The notes under the pieces: model-generated
Database searches by the model: none
What the model was told of the DNA's origin: nothing
What the model saw: the letters and a program-made list of their open reading frames with translations, nothing else
Position numbers and translations under genes: made by a program
Source of the DNA: Chitinophaga ginsengisegetis
Lineage (GTDB): Bacteria; Bacteroidota; Bacteroidia; Chitinophagales; Chitinophagaceae
Length of the DNA: 64,000 nt
Direction: 5' to 3'
Assembly: GCF_900168065.1 (NCBI RefSeq)
Contig: NZ_FUZZ01000001.1
Coordinates: 1,488,001-1,552,000, forward strand
In this document: positions 46,442-56,319 of the stretch, one piece after another
Layout of the letters: each line of letters starts with the position of its first letter
Numbering within the stretch: position 1 is the stretch's first letter

Positions 46442-47393
46442 ATAGTTTTATTTTGTGAGCAAGAGCAATGTCGCGCTGTGTGAGTAACAGCGCCAGTTCA
46501 TGTGTATTCATTTCTACCGTGATATTAATATCGGCGGTTGTGTCTTTGAACTGTTGCAGGCTTTCTTCCGTTAGCTGTTGTAACTGTAGCGGAGCGATGA
46601 GGCCCGGATGTTCTTCCCCGGTTACCCGGAGATGTAAATGCGGGGTGGCTATCAGCAATGCGCGCAGGTGGACATACTTCTCAAAATGCACCAGTTCTTT
46701 TTTTACTGCCACCCGTTCGTTTTCCAGTGCTTTGTCGTACAACATATACCGCAGCAGGTCGGATAGCAGCAGGATGGCCTGTGTACCTTCGTGTTCGCGT
46801 GTCCGTTCATCTTCCAGTACCGGTGTAAGCAACTGCAGGTGGTGAAGCAGTTGCCGCGAGCCGGTGTGCATCCGCTCATACCGTGCATGGGCCTGGGCTG
46901 CGGTGACAGCCAGCAGGCGATCGGCAGGATCTGTATTGCGCCATTGCAGGAACAGGTAATAGCCGTATGCCAGCAAAGCCACGCCGGCGCCGGTTTTAAG
47001 CGTAGCGGGCAAATAAGTGGTAAACGGCATATACACTTTGGGGAACCCGATGAGCGGGATCATGCCCAGCAGTACCTGGTCGGGGAAAAAGAAATAGCCT
47101 GCTGCGTACTTGATCACAGAAAAGATACCGATCAGCAGCAACGTACCGGCAGCTGCTTCCAGGTACTTCCGTTCTTTCAGGGGCCGGGGCAGCCATACAA
47201 ATGCCAACAGGTAAAACAACTGGAAGTTAATACAGCCATACAACACCTCCCGTACCAGCACCCACTTCATCCCAAAAGATGAAGGCCAGTTTACCCGGAT
47301 CATAGGAAAAGCGTATAAGAAAATTAACGCCATCCACACGGCGAGATGTACCAGGTACCGGTATGGTTTATATGTGCGTTTACTGTTCAACAA
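46434..47393 (-). CDS. Degenerate LytS-like kinase homologue
   Basis: A 319-residue protein with four membrane segments (residues about 15-150) and a cytoplasmic tail that follows the LytS pattern (RQLLHHLQLLTPVLEDE ... LLSDLLRYMLYDKA ... VAVKKELVHFEKYVHLRALL). The phospho-acceptor motif is missing: LLHHLQLL stands where NPHFLFN belongs. The N-box is replaced by LQQLTEESLQQFKD and no G-box follows. It likely binds and modulates the intact kinase rather than acting as a kinase. It is the first gene of a three-gene operon with that kinase and the LytTR regulator. Confidence 0.8.
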   Translation of the reverse strand: MLNSKRTYKPYRYLVHLAVWMALIFLYAFPMIRVNWPSSFGMKWVLVREVLYGCINFQLFYLLAFVWLPRPLKERKYLEAAAGTLLLIGIFSVIKYAAGYFFFPDQVLLGMIPLIGFPKVYMPFTTYLPATLKTGAGVALLAYGYYLFLQWRNTDPADRLLAVTAAQAHARYERMHTGSRQLLHHLQLLTPVLEDERTREHEGTQAILLLSDLLRYMLYDKALENERVAVKKELVHFEKYVHLRALLIATPHLHLRVTGEEHPGLIAPLQLQQLTEESLQQFKDTTADINITVEMNTHELALLLTQRDIALAHKIKLYA

Positions 47394-47569
47394 GTGCTGA
47401 AGGTACTATATACCCTCTTTGTTTTTCCATAAAACAGCGGGTATTTTTTTGGTCCCCGCCTCCTGCCGGTTCGTACATTATTGTACCCGGTATGTCCATT
47501 ATCTGTAAGCATCAAAGAAACGATGTTTACTTTGCCGGTACATTCATAAAAAATAAATTACTACCAATA

Positions 47570-48802
47570 ATGAAGAAAGCAGTTTATGCGATGTGCCTAC
47601 CCGTGGCCCTTTTAGCTGCCCCGTCAGCCCTGCTGGCACAGCAGAACAACGTGGTAAAATCTATCACCGTAAAGGGTACCGTGGAATTTACCGATCCTAA
47701 AAGCAGCAGCAATATAATATGGCTGCTGAAAGACAATTTCAGCGGAAAGCCTGTAGTGGTAGATTCCTGCCTGCTGGCGAAAGACAATACCTTCACCTTT
47801 AAGATCAAACAGGACCACCAGGGCATTTATACGGTAGACGCCCTTCACTGGGACCGGGCTACTTTCTGGAGCGATGCAGATGTAAAAATGGATCTGAGGG
47901 GTTATGATACTTCTTTCTATAAAATTAAAATCCCGCATTATAACTATGTAGAAGGATCTTACGATAACAATTTTATTAACCTGATGACGCTGAACGGTGA
48001 GCTGAATTACCGTAGAATGATTGATGAGTACAACATGGAGTATTACGCCAAAAAAGCAACCGATACTACCTGGTACGGATATATGAAAAATACAAAGAAG
48101 TATAATCCTATGCGGGAAGATTTCAACATCCGGGAAGAAGTGCTTACCCGCTCCTATGCCGATCGCCCGGTACTGGTATACGCCCTTCGCGGCATGGCAG
48201 GCACAGAGGCCGGCGCCAGATACGACAAGGCCATGCAGCTGCTCGACAAGCTCATTGCGCGTTACCCGTGGCTATCTGAAGCCAAACAGCTAAAGCAAAC
48301 CATTATCACCAATAAAGCGCAGGCGATGAAACTGAAAACCGGTCAGCCTATGCCAACCGTAAAATACCCCGATGCCAACGGTGCACTGGCCGGACTGGAG
48401 AAATACAAGGGTAAATACCTGCTGGTAGATTTCTGGGCGAGCTGGTGTGGTCCCTGCCGCCAGGCTATTCCAAAAGTAAAGGAACTGTATGATGAATACA
48501 AAGCCAAAGGATTTGAAGTAGTAAGCATCTCCATAGACACAGATAAAAATGCGTGGAAGAAAGCCATGAAAGAAGAAGCAATGCCATGGGATCAGTTACT
48601 GAGCGATAACAAGGATAAAACGATGGAACAGTTCCAGTTTTCCGGTATTCCCACGCTTTACCTCGTGGATACGGAAGGTAAAATTATGGAAAGATTCACC
48701 GGGTACAGTGATGATGCAGAAGCAAAAATAAAGGAGAGCATTTCCAAAGGCACGAAGGCCAAAGCATCGCAACCAGCAAGCGTTCCGATGACGGGCTTCT
48801 GA
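47570..48802 (+). CDS. TlpA-like thioredoxin-fold protein with N-terminal DUF4369-type region
   Basis: A 410-residue exported protein from the ATG at 47570 (MKKAVYAMCLP), which opens a signal peptide ending at LLAQ; the frame is open further upstream but that part is not protein-like. The N-terminal half is a beta-rich region (SITVKGTVEFTDPKS ... DALHWDRATFW) like DUF4369. The C-terminal thioredoxin fold has C293 and C296 in SWCGPCRQ, and SGIPTLYLVDTEG with the cis-proline. It probably reduces or shuffles disulfides in the periplasm. Confidence 0.93.
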   Translation: MKKAVYAMCLPVALLAAPSALLAQQNNVVKSITVKGTVEFTDPKSSSNIIWLLKDNFSGKPVVVDSCLLAKDNTFTFKIKQDHQGIYTVDALHWDRATFWSDADVKMDLRGYDTSFYKIKIPHYNYVEGSYDNNFINLMTLNGELNYRRMIDEYNMEYYAKKATDTTWYGYMKNTKKYNPMREDFNIREEVLTRSYADRPVLVYALRGMAGTEAGARYDKAMQLLDKLIARYPWLSEAKQLKQTIITNKAQAMKLKTGQPMPTVKYPDANGALAGLEKYKGKYLLVDFWASWCGPCRQAIPKVKELYDEYKAKGFEVVSISIDTDKNAWKKAMKEEAMPWDQLLSDNKDKTMEQFQFSGIPTLYLVDTEGKIMERFTGYSDDAEAKIKESISKGTKAKASQPASVPMTGF

Positions 48803-48858
48803 TGATATTACCAACCATTAAAAGGGAAAGAGGCCGTCTTACGGTATGGCGGAGAAAA

Positions 48859-48892
48859 AGAAGGCGTTTCACATTGCTGTGAAACGCCTTCT
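48859..48892 (-). terminator. Terminator after GH36/27-clan gene
   Basis: AGAAGGCGTTTCACA and TGTGAAACGCCTTCT form a perfect 15-base stem with a 4-base loop. On the - strand TTTTCTCC follows. It lies 47 bases past the glycosidase stop codon. Confidence 0.78.
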
Positions 48893-48939
48893 CAGATTAA
48901 ACGCTGTAATAAAAATCGCCCGTCATAAATAACCGGGAA

Positions 48940-50952
48940 TCATTTCACCGGTTTCAGTTCCAGCACTTTCACTTCGAACGGCTCCAGTTCAAACATAATC
49001 GTTTCATCACTATCCATTTCGCTTTGTTGTTTTACATCTTCCCTTACATTAAAGACGGAAAATTTTCCATGATAGCCAACCGGTAATTCCAGTACTTCAT
49101 TTAACCGGAAAGCAACTTTTTTGGTTTCGGGAGATGGGTTTCTCCAGGTCAGGGTGCCTTCCCGGTGGTTCCATGCGGCGAAGCCATACACTTCCTGTTT
49201 GCCGGGGTCACCGCCAATCCAATGTACATCGGATAATACATCGCGGTGTTTTTCGGACCAGCGCATGGCCTGGGCCAACACATTCCAGCTGTTGCTGCTC
49301 ATCAGGTGCGGGTTGATATACAATTCCTGCATGCCGGTACCGTTGCCAAAAAACTCCCAGATATCTTCTGCAATGCCTTTGTCGTCGTTGGTAAAGCCGG
49401 CGCCCACGCCATTTTCATTGTTGACTACCACACCGTGATACATCATCGCGTTCAGGGGGTATAGTTTTGCGCGCTGCACTACATTTTTATATACTTCCGC
49501 ATCGCGGTAGTTGATCCATTGTTGTCTTTTGGTGCCGGCGCCCTGTACATCCATATCGCCGCCGGCGCGCCAGATGGCATCGCCATAGTTAAGCCAGTAG
49601 GGAGAAGGCCAGGTGCCTACCGTTAAATTAAAGAAGAGATCGGGTTTCATTTTGCGCAGATCGGTGATGACCCGTAAAAATGCTTCCACGTCTCTGGCAT
49701 ACTTCTTTCCTGCCCCGCTGGCGCCGTTGCCTGCGCCTACGCCGTCGAATTTGAAACTTACCACGCCCTGGTCTTTTACAAAACCGGTCGTTAGTTTTCT
49801 GAAATAATCAAAGTAGTTTTTATCTGCCAGGCTTAGGCCATTGTCGTTGGGTGTAAAAGGAAGATGGAGCGTTTTAATGCTGGCAAGGCGACTGATCTTT
49901 TCCTGGTCGTAGCCACCCCAGGGCGACACCCATACACCCATTGCGGAATGATATTTAGCGGCCAGCGCTTCCATCTTCTTAAACCCGTTGGGGAGGTGAC
50001 GGCTGAAATACCAGAGTTTATTATAGTCATCCCAGCCGCTGTCCCACAGGAAGGCGCTGATCTTTGCTTTGCGTTTTACCACGAGGCTGTCGCCAAACAG
50101 GCGGATACGGTCCATTGCGTTGGCTTCCGTAATTTCCCTGCCGTCGTAGCCCACATCGTACCAGGAGTTGTAATGCGGGAAAGGACGGTAAGGTACGGCG
50201 CGTACTTTTTCCAGGTAGCTGAGGAAGCCGCGACGCAGTTGTTTTTCCGGGGTAATGCCCCAGGCCACACTCACATCAAACCCATTACCGGAGCGCAGTG
50301 TGGCAGATGCCGCTACGGTGCTTTGAACGCCTTTATCTGTTACACGTCCCTGCGCCATCGGATGTTCCAGGGCGAAGAAGTTGTTGCCGGCTATAACCGG
50401 CGAGCCATCCACTGTGCCGGAGAGTTGCGGCTGATACGCCGATGGAACATTTACCAGTAGCAGTTCATCCACGGCAGACGCAGGGTCGGTGATATGAAAA
50501 TGTTGCTGAATAAAGTTACAGCTATCATGTAAAGTGATCTGCCAGATCACGTGGATATCCTTTGCGGTATTTACCAATGTAAAGGTGAGTTGTTTACCCG
50601 GCAGACGGTCTATCAGCCTTACTGCGGCCCGTGAGGAAGCGATGTTACCCGCGTCTTTTGTGCTAACCTGGAAATCGGAGGCAGTTAATATGGTACCATC
50701 TTTCAATTTTAATTCAAACAAATTAGGTTGAGGAAAGGAGATGGTTTTTGCAGACAGTTTATCGGTGAATGCCACCTGTTGCAGATGGTTTTTCGATACG
50801 CTTACTTTCACTTCCAGGATATTATTTCCCAGTGTATTGGTGGCAGGCTGCGCCACTGCTGCCGCCGGGGCGGTACCGGCATAATACACCTGTGCAGATA
50901 AAGATAAACGGGAGAGCAGTAATGCGGCAATAAAAACGGATCTTCTTTTCAT
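48940..50952 (-). CDS. Secreted alpha-galactosidase-like glycoside hydrolase (GH36/GH27 clan)
   Basis: A 670-residue protein with a signal peptide ending around LSAQ. An N-terminal beta domain (about 40-240) precedes a barrel with PHYNSWYDVGYDGREITEANAMDRI, AKISAFLWDSGWDDYNKLW and MGVWVSPWGGYDQE. D403 in SFKFDGVGAG is the likely nucleophile, and the acidic segment GDAIWRAGGDMDV (458-468) should supply the acid/base. The clan mostly cleaves alpha-galactosides. Some similar proteins have been labelled enterotoxin, which I do not follow. It stands alone. Confidence 0.85.
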   Translation of the reverse strand: MKRRSVFIAALLLSRLSLSAQVYYAGTAPAAAVAQPATNTLGNNILEVKVSVSKNHLQQVAFTDKLSAKTISFPQPNLFELKLKDGTILTASDFQVSTKDAGNIASSRAAVRLIDRLPGKQLTFTLVNTAKDIHVIWQITLHDSCNFIQQHFHITDPASAVDELLLVNVPSAYQPQLSGTVDGSPVIAGNNFFALEHPMAQGRVTDKGVQSTVAASATLRSGNGFDVSVAWGITPEKQLRRGFLSYLEKVRAVPYRPFPHYNSWYDVGYDGREITEANAMDRIRLFGDSLVVKRKAKISAFLWDSGWDDYNKLWYFSRHLPNGFKKMEALAAKYHSAMGVWVSPWGGYDQEKISRLASIKTLHLPFTPNDNGLSLADKNYFDYFRKLTTGFVKDQGVVSFKFDGVGAGNGASGAGKKYARDVEAFLRVITDLRKMKPDLFFNLTVGTWPSPYWLNYGDAIWRAGGDMDVQGAGTKRQQWINYRDAEVYKNVVQRAKLYPLNAMMYHGVVVNNENGVGAGFTNDDKGIAEDIWEFFGNGTGMQELYINPHLMSSNSWNVLAQAMRWSEKHRDVLSDVHWIGGDPGKQEVYGFAAWNHREGTLTWRNPSPETKKVAFRLNEVLELPVGYHGKFSVFNVREDVKQQSEMDSDETIMFELEPFEVKVLELKPVK

Positions 50953-51047
50953 GGGTTGCAGCTGTTGAACGGAGGATAATGTTAGGCGATTTCAGTGGAC
51001 TTTTCCGGCACAAACGATTGCGTGAAATTCGTGGCAGCATGAAAAAA

Positions 51048-51070
51048 GGACCGGGCAAAATGCCCGGTCC
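51048..51070 (-). terminator. Terminator after EamA transporter gene
   Basis: GGACCGGGCA and TGCCCGGTCC form a perfect 10-base stem with a 3-base loop; on the - strand six T residues follow. It starts 7 bases past the EamA stop codon. Confidence 0.9.
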
Positions 51071-51076
51071 CCTCCT

Positions 51077-51949
51077 CTATTTGCGGAAATAATGTGCATT
51101 GAGCTGCAACATCGACAGCAGCATTAGTGCAACGCCCGCCCACTGCAGGCCGTTCACCGGTTCATGCAGGATAAAATGCGAGCATACAATGGCTACCGGC
51201 AATTCGGCGGTCATGATCACGGCGCTGATACCCGCACCTACTTTAGGGATTCCTTTTGCAAACAGCAATGGCGGAATAATGGTGCCAAAAAGCGACAGGA
51301 ACAGCGCCCACTTTAGCAGCCCTATATCGAAGTGAGTGCTCGCCACCAGTTGCGGCGCATTCACGAGGAAGATGCACAGCGTGGACCCGGTGATGGTGGC
51401 CGCGCTTTTCTTACCGGCATCGAGCGATTTGCCTGCGCGGCTGTTGACAATCACATACACTGCATATAAAAAAGCGGAGGCGCCGGCATACAGCATGCCT
51501 TTCACCGACAGCCCGGCTAGGCCGCCGCCAGCCAATCCGCTGCCCATCCAGGTTCCCACCAGGATCAGTATGGTGGTGATAAGCTGTAATGCGGATGGCT
51601 TCTTTTTAAACAGCAGTGCTTCCATCAGCAGGCCAATCCAGGTGAACTGCATCAGGATCACGATGGCTACTGATGCCGGTATATAAGCCACTGACACATA
51701 ATATACGAAACTGGTAAGGCCAATACATCCGCCTGTAATCAGCATCCAGGCCCAATCGCGAAGCTTCATGGGGTGGCGTTGCCGCCGGGTGATGAGATAC
51801 AGGAGCCATAAAACAATCATGCCTGTAAAGGCTTGTGTAACGGATATTTCCGCGGCAGTATAGCCTTCGCGGTAGGCTAATTTTACAAAAGTAGAGAGGA
51901 TGCCGAAGCTGCATGCGCCGGCGAAAACCATTAATATATACCTGGTCAT
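51077..51949 (-). CDS. EamA/DMT family transporter
   Basis: A 290-residue inner-membrane protein from the ATG at 51949 (MTRYILMVFAGA); the longer in-frame start would add 20 residues before the first helix. It has about ten membrane helices in two EamA repeats, with AWMLITGGCIGLTSFVYYVSVAYIPASVAIVILMQFTWI in the first and PLLFAKGIPKVGAGISAVIMTAELPVAIV in the second. It exports or imports amino acids or metabolites; the substrate is not visible. The gene ends in a clear terminator. Confidence 0.9.
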   Translation of the reverse strand: MTRYILMVFAGACSFGILSTFVKLAYREGYTAAEISVTQAFTGMIVLWLLYLITRRQRHPMKLRDWAWMLITGGCIGLTSFVYYVSVAYIPASVAIVILMQFTWIGLLMEALLFKKKPSALQLITTILILVGTWMGSGLAGGGLAGLSVKGMLYAGASAFLYAVYVIVNSRAGKSLDAGKKSAATITGSTLCIFLVNAPQLVASTHFDIGLLKWALFLSLFGTIIPPLLFAKGIPKVGAGISAVIMTAELPVAIVCSHFILHEPVNGLQWAGVALMLLSMLQLNAHYFRK

Positions 51950-52272
51950 TATTTTCGGTTGTGTAAAAAAATAAGAGAGAATACGGGTACACGAAAATAA
52001 CCAGGTCAATAAACAGACTTAGTGCATATAAATGACGAACTGATTCCTGCAACAGGAATAGCTAAGAGCCGTAGTAATGCTGGTTATTTTGCGAACAAAA
52101 CAACAACAGCAGGAGGAGGTGTGCTTGAATAAATACGGTGCATTTGTGCTTGATTATGGGGCACAAGATAGAAATATTTCTTTACATCTCTCTAAAAAAA
52201 TCAACAGCGCCGGCGGCCGGGCCACCGCCTGTGTAAACTGCGCTGCTGTTATAATGGGATCGTTACTAACGG
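51950..52272. other. Intergenic stretch of 323 bases
   Basis: This gap lies upstream of the EamA gene and downstream of the quinone oxidoreductase gene. It holds the probable terminator at 52203-52250 and presumably the EamA promoter near 51950-52050, but I see no clear TAnnTTTG there. A 70-codon + strand frame (52077-52289) has no protein-like features and I do not call it. Confidence 0.6.
52203..52250 (-). terminator. Probable terminator after quinone oxidoreductase gene
   Basis: Outer arms AACAGC and GCTGTT enclose an inner GGCGG / CCGCC pair. On the - strand seven T residues follow (A tract 52194-52200). It lies 22 bases past the oxidoreductase stop codon. The stem is interrupted, so it is less certain than the others. 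Confidence 0.55.
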
Positions 52273-53208
52273 TTAAACCCGTACGATAATTTTACCTACT
52301 GTTCTGCCGGTTTCTATCTGGAGATGTGCCTGCTTCATTTCCTCCAGGGAAAACGTTTTGGACACGATGGACCTGAGCAGGCCCTGCTCCATCAAAGCAG
52401 CGATGCTGGCCATTTCTGCCCCGTTGGAAGCCACCAGGATGAAAAAGCCGATCATGCCTTTCGCTTCCGCTTTGGCAGTTACAGCCTCCCGGAAACCGGA
52501 AGGAATGCTGATGATGGTGGCGCCGGGTTTCATTACTTCGAGCGACTGATCAATGGTATCGCCGCCGATGGTATCGAGCACAAAATCGACCTCCGGTACG
52601 TGGTCTGTTAACCGCTGGTTGTGATAATCGATATGCTCATCTGCACCCAATCCCAGGATTACGTCTTTATTGGCAGCAGAAGAAGTACCGATAACATACG
52701 CACCGAGGCGTTTGGCCAGCTGCACTGCATAATGACCAACACCACCCGCAGCTGCATGGATCAGCACTTTCTGGCCGGGCCTTATGCTGGCATGATCTAT
52801 CAATGCCTGCCAGGCGGTAAGCGCCGCCAGGGTAGCTGCAGCCGCTTCCTCATGGGAGATGTTCGCCGGCTTTAACGCCAGGTGCGCCGCCGGTGCAGCC
52901 ACATATTCTGCGTAGGCACGGCCGTGACCGGGAAAATTGACCATTCCGAATACTTCGTCGTTTTCCTTGAACAGCGGCGAGTTGGAGGCTACTACCACAC
53001 CGGAAATATCCCAACCCAGGATCAGGGGGTTTTCCTCTTTCAGGATGTTGTACCGGCCATTGCCGGCACGGGTTTTAACATCTACCGGGTTAATGCTGAT
53101 GGCCTTTACTTTTACCAGCACTTCGGCTTCAGCCGGTACAGGTACCGGCAGGTCCGTAAGTACTAAGTTATCTACGCTTCCTGCGCTATTCAAAACAATT
53201 GCTTTCAT
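52273..53208 (-). CDS. NADP-dependent quinone oxidoreductase-like protein (MDR family)
   Basis: A 311-residue cytoplasmic protein of the medium-chain dehydrogenase group. It has the N-terminal GroES-like part (AEVLVKVKAISINPVDVKTRAG, GWDISGVVVA) and the NADP-binding HAAAGGVGHYAVQLAKRLGAYVIGT. No zinc ligands are seen, which puts it in the zinc-free quinone reductase branch. Substrate is probably a quinone or an alpha,beta-unsaturated carbonyl. It is a single gene. Confidence 0.92.
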   Translation of the reverse strand: MKAIVLNSAGSVDNLVLTDLPVPVPAEAEVLVKVKAISINPVDVKTRAGNGRYNILKEENPLILGWDISGVVVASNSPLFKENDEVFGMVNFPGHGRAYAEYVAAPAAHLALKPANISHEEAAAATLAALTAWQALIDHASIRPGQKVLIHAAAGGVGHYAVQLAKRLGAYVIGTSSAANKDVILGLGADEHIDYHNQRLTDHVPEVDFVLDTIGGDTIDQSLEVMKPGATIISIPSGFREAVTAKAEAKGMIGFFILVASNGAEMASIAALMEQGLLRSIVSKTFSLEEMKQAHLQIETGRTVGKIIVRV

Positions 53209-53432
53209 ATTCCAGGATTTATAAGCGCAAATTTATACCTATAATGCCGCTATTCCCCTGTACATTAATAGTATAATTCTGTACATTTCCTGTATCAATA
53301 CCGGTTGATGATCCTTCTTTATGGCAGTATGACACTCTTTATCTCCACTGGTGTGAGCTGAAGGCGATGGTAAGGGTACCAAATGAATGATACCCTTCTT
53401 TTCTGAATCTATATATCCGGGGAACATTTGTT

Positions 53433-54662
53433 TTATGCCGCTGCTGTTTGCGCCTTCTTTTTTACCGGCGCCGGCGTTTTCTTTTTCCGGCCTTTACCCC
53501 ACCAGATAATAAACCCGGTGATGGGCAATGTGGCGCCGATCAGGCTGGCGAAAAATGCCATGAACTTACCGGGCAAACCCAGGATGCTGCCTACGTGGAT
53601 ATCATAGTTCATTCGCCTGAGCTTAGCGCCAAATTCAGCTTCTTCGAAGCGCTGTTCATATAATTTATTACCGGTAAGCGGTTCCAACGTGTGCTGATCA
53701 AATACGTACCGCTGATTGTTGTAGTACTGTCCTTTTTCAGGATATACAATAACGGTAATAGAAGCCGTGGCTTTGGACGTATCCGGGAAGGCCATGTAAA
53801 AACCGGATGCCTCCGGATGTTTATCCACCGCTGTTTTCCAGGCGATGTCCATTTTCTGGCCGAGGTTATCATAGCGTTTTTTGCCAGCCTGCAGGGAGTC
53901 GGATTTCAGCTCCCTGAATTCCGGGAGTGTTTTTCCACCGGAAGTAGCCCAATAGAGACTTTTGCTCCACCATTCAAGACCGTATACCATACCGGTAACG
54001 CCTATAGCAAAAAGTACCAGCAGTGCGTAAAAGCCCAGTACATTATGCAGATCGTAGTTGACCCGTTTGAAGCTGGCGCCCCACTTTATTTTAAAGCTTT
54101 GGTTACGGGTACTTTTATTCCATCTTTTCGGCCACCATAATACCAGGCCGCTGATGAGGGTGATTACGCAGATCAGGGTGCTGTAGTTCACAATAGGGCG
54201 GCCGATCTTAAACGGCAGCCAGAGGAAGCGGTGCCCGTTAAGCACCCATCTGAAGAAATTCAGTTCTCCTTCTTTACGGTTTACTTTATTGATCACCGCG
54301 CCGGTGTAGGGGTTCAGCTTCAGGGTAGAACCTCCTCTCCTCGCGCCGATGTTGGCTTCCACTGCTTTGCCTTCTTTATAAAGTACATATCCTACGGATT
54401 TGCCGGGATATTCTTTCGCTGCTACTTCCAGGATCTTTGAAGGAGCGATGAGCGGCTGCGACTGCACCGGAACATTTGCTTCCGGCTCCATCCAGCCGGT
54501 TATTTCCTCATTGAATACATAGATGCACCCTGTTATACATACGATCACTACTATAATACCGGAAGCAATGCCCAGCCACAAATGCAGCCAGGCGGAGATG
54601 CGGTAAAACAGCGACCGGGAGTTTGCTTTTTTCCCGGCCATTTTCTTTGAACTTGCATTCAT
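53433..54662 (-). CDS. PepSY-associated membrane protein
   Basis: A 409-residue inner-membrane protein from the ATG at 54662 (MNASSKKMAGKK); starts at 54674 or 54689 are possible. It has four membrane segments: LHLWLGIASGIIVVIVCITGCIYVF near the start, two in the middle (LICVITLISGLVLWW, NVLGFYALLVLFAIGVTGMVYG) and one before the end (FFASLIGATLPITGFIIWW). The N-terminal histidine in AWLHLWLG, NGHRFLW, NYDLHNVLG and NYDIHVGS mark the PepSY_TM family. Such proteins often reduce iron-siderophores or flavins. No TonB receptor is next to it. The last residues are a lysine-rich tail. Confidence 0.9.
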   Translation of the reverse strand: MNASSKKMAGKKANSRSLFYRISAWLHLWLGIASGIIVVIVCITGCIYVFNEEITGWMEPEANVPVQSQPLIAPSKILEVAAKEYPGKSVGYVLYKEGKAVEANIGARRGGSTLKLNPYTGAVINKVNRKEGELNFFRWVLNGHRFLWLPFKIGRPIVNYSTLICVITLISGLVLWWPKRWNKSTRNQSFKIKWGASFKRVNYDLHNVLGFYALLVLFAIGVTGMVYGLEWWSKSLYWATSGGKTLPEFRELKSDSLQAGKKRYDNLGQKMDIAWKTAVDKHPEASGFYMAFPDTSKATASITVIVYPEKGQYYNNQRYVFDQHTLEPLTGNKLYEQRFEEAEFGAKLRRMNYDIHVGSILGLPGKFMAFFASLIGATLPITGFIIWWGKGRKKKTPAPVKKKAQTAAA

Positions 54663-54966
54663 ATTTTTCTGCATAAAAAGTAATATCAATAATCTGCTTT
54701 GGCGATTGCCGTCATCTTTCCGCCATTAACCGTGAGCGCAACTGAAGCTTTAGTTTTCTGATATACATTTTAAACAGCTTTTATTGAAACGATGTACAGG
54801 CAAGGGCATAAGGTATCCGGGTATTCAGCATACAGCATACTTACAGGTATCTGACCTCCTGCAAAAGTAGACGTATATTGCTCAAAGCATTTTCGATATC
54901 GGGAATTTTTCGGGGGATTTATTTTTCCGGATTGCGACAGCTGTTTTTTTCAACTATCCATATACG

Positions 54967-56319
54967 TTAGTGCAGTGCGGCTTTCAGCTGTTCCGCCACA
55001 GCAGAGGTATAACCGGGCATGGCAATTATTTCGCGTTTTTTATTAAGAAGGATATAGGTGGGGTAGCCGGTAAGCTGCAATTTATCGGGATAACCGCCGG
55101 TGCGGCCGTTGTACAGCGACAGTACCCCGGGAACCCTTTCGCGTTTATCCAGGAATGCTTTCATTGCCTGAAGATTGTCGTCAACTGAAACAGTAACAAT
55201 GGTTAGTTTGCCGTTGCATTGGCTGATCCATGCGGGAAAGCTTTTCATTCCTTCCACGCAGCCCCAGCACCAGGTGGCCCAGAAGTCGACCAGGATAAGA
55301 TCGGATTTGATATCTCCAAAATTCACGGTTTCATTCTTTTCATTTTTCAGAGTCAGCAGCGGAAACTTATTCCCGATGCGGGCGCGGGTATTTTCCGAGA
55401 TAACACGGGAAAGCATGTTCCTGATGCGGAGGTTGGAGAGGCTATCCGGGATGGTGGTGTGGATACGGCGCGACAGTTCATCTTTCAGCTCCGGCTCGCG
55501 GCTGATGCGGTATGCCTGGTTGCAGCCGGCTACCAGTGCCAGTTGTTGCAGCTGCGGCGATTTAAAGTAAGCAGCTTCGTGGGTCACCTTATCAATGAGT
55601 TGACCGGGGTTTCCTTTGTATCGCTGATGGGCCAGGTAAAGTATTCTTATCATCATATCATTTCCCAGCAGCTCCATATAAAACGGATTTCTTTCCTGGA
55701 TAGGTGGGCTATTGAAATAATCATTCTCAAAATGATCCATCAAACCAATGGTATCCGGCAGCTGACGGATAAATGCCAGGTAATAGCCCGCCGCATCATA
55801 GCGCAGCAGCGGGTAAGCTGCTGATGTAGTATCTCCGGTATATTTTAATACTATGTTGTGAAAGCGCTGAAAAACGGTATCTGCCGGCATGGTTAGCCGG
55901 AAATTACCGGTGGTATCCACAAATAAGGAATACCAGTTTTTCAGTAGCTCCTGTTCCATGTTATGCAGGAGCTGGTTCACGGGAACGCCGGCCGCATCAG
56001 TTATTGCAAGCTGGCTGGTAGTATCCCGGATGGTATAGGCGCCGCCCGGCAGTGCAAAAAAGGACAGCGACCTGTTTTCCACCAGCAGTTTTAGCAATGG
56101 GCCGCAGGAATCCGTTACGGTTACCCGGAAATTTCCCGCGCCGTTTGTATGTACTTTTAGTATTTCCACCGGTGCTTTACTGATATAATCAGCATAGCCG
56201 TACAGGGTGACAAGGCTGTGCGGATTGGCTGGTAGCTGCCCCTCAATAACGATGGCGCCTTTCCCCGCCACGGGTATGATAAACAGCCAGATGACCAGGT
56301 AAAACAAACAGACATTCAT
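54967..56319 (-). CDS. TlpA-like thioredoxin-fold protein, second copy
   Basis: A 450-residue exported protein with a signal peptide (residues 1-19). The long N-terminal region (20-300) is beta then helical, with LFVDTTGNFRLTMPADTVFQRF in it. The C-terminal thioredoxin fold carries C351 and C354 in ATWCWGCVEGMKSFP, and LTGYPTYILLNKKRE with the cis-proline. It is longer than the other TlpA-like protein in this window and unlike it in the N-terminal part. It is transcribed away from the hybrid kinase gene. Role is periplasmic thiol exchange; the partner is unknown. Confidence 0.9.
   Translation of the reverse strand: MNVCLFYLVIWLFIIPVAGKGAIVIEGQLPANPHSLVTLYGYADYISKAPVEILKVHTNGAGNFRVTVTDSCGPLLKLLVENRSLSFFALPGGAYTIRDTTSQLAITDAAGVPVNQLLHNMEQELLKNWYSLFVDTTGNFRLTMPADTVFQRFHNIVLKYTGDTTSAAYPLLRYDAAGYYLAFIRQLPDTIGLMDHFENDYFNSPPIQERNPFYMELLGNDMMIRILYLAHQRYKGNPGQLIDKVTHEAAYFKSPQLQQLALVAGCNQAYRISREPELKDELSRRIHTTIPDSLSNLRIRNMLSRVISENTRARIGNKFPLLTLKNEKNETVNFGDIKSDLILVDFWATWCWGCVEGMKSFPAWISQCNGKLTIVTVSVDDNLQAMKAFLDKRERVPGVLSLYNGRTGGYPDKLQLTGYPTYILLNKKREIIAMPGYTSAVAEQLKAALH

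Noticed and set aside
52077..52289. 70-codon + strand frame in the gap before the quinone oxidoreductase gene
   Set aside because: No family features, no good start signal, and it runs into the terminator and the end of the opposite gene.
55219..55824. 201-codon frame antisense to the TlpA-like gene
   Set aside because: The TlpA frame has the CxxC motif and family order; this one is a shadow.
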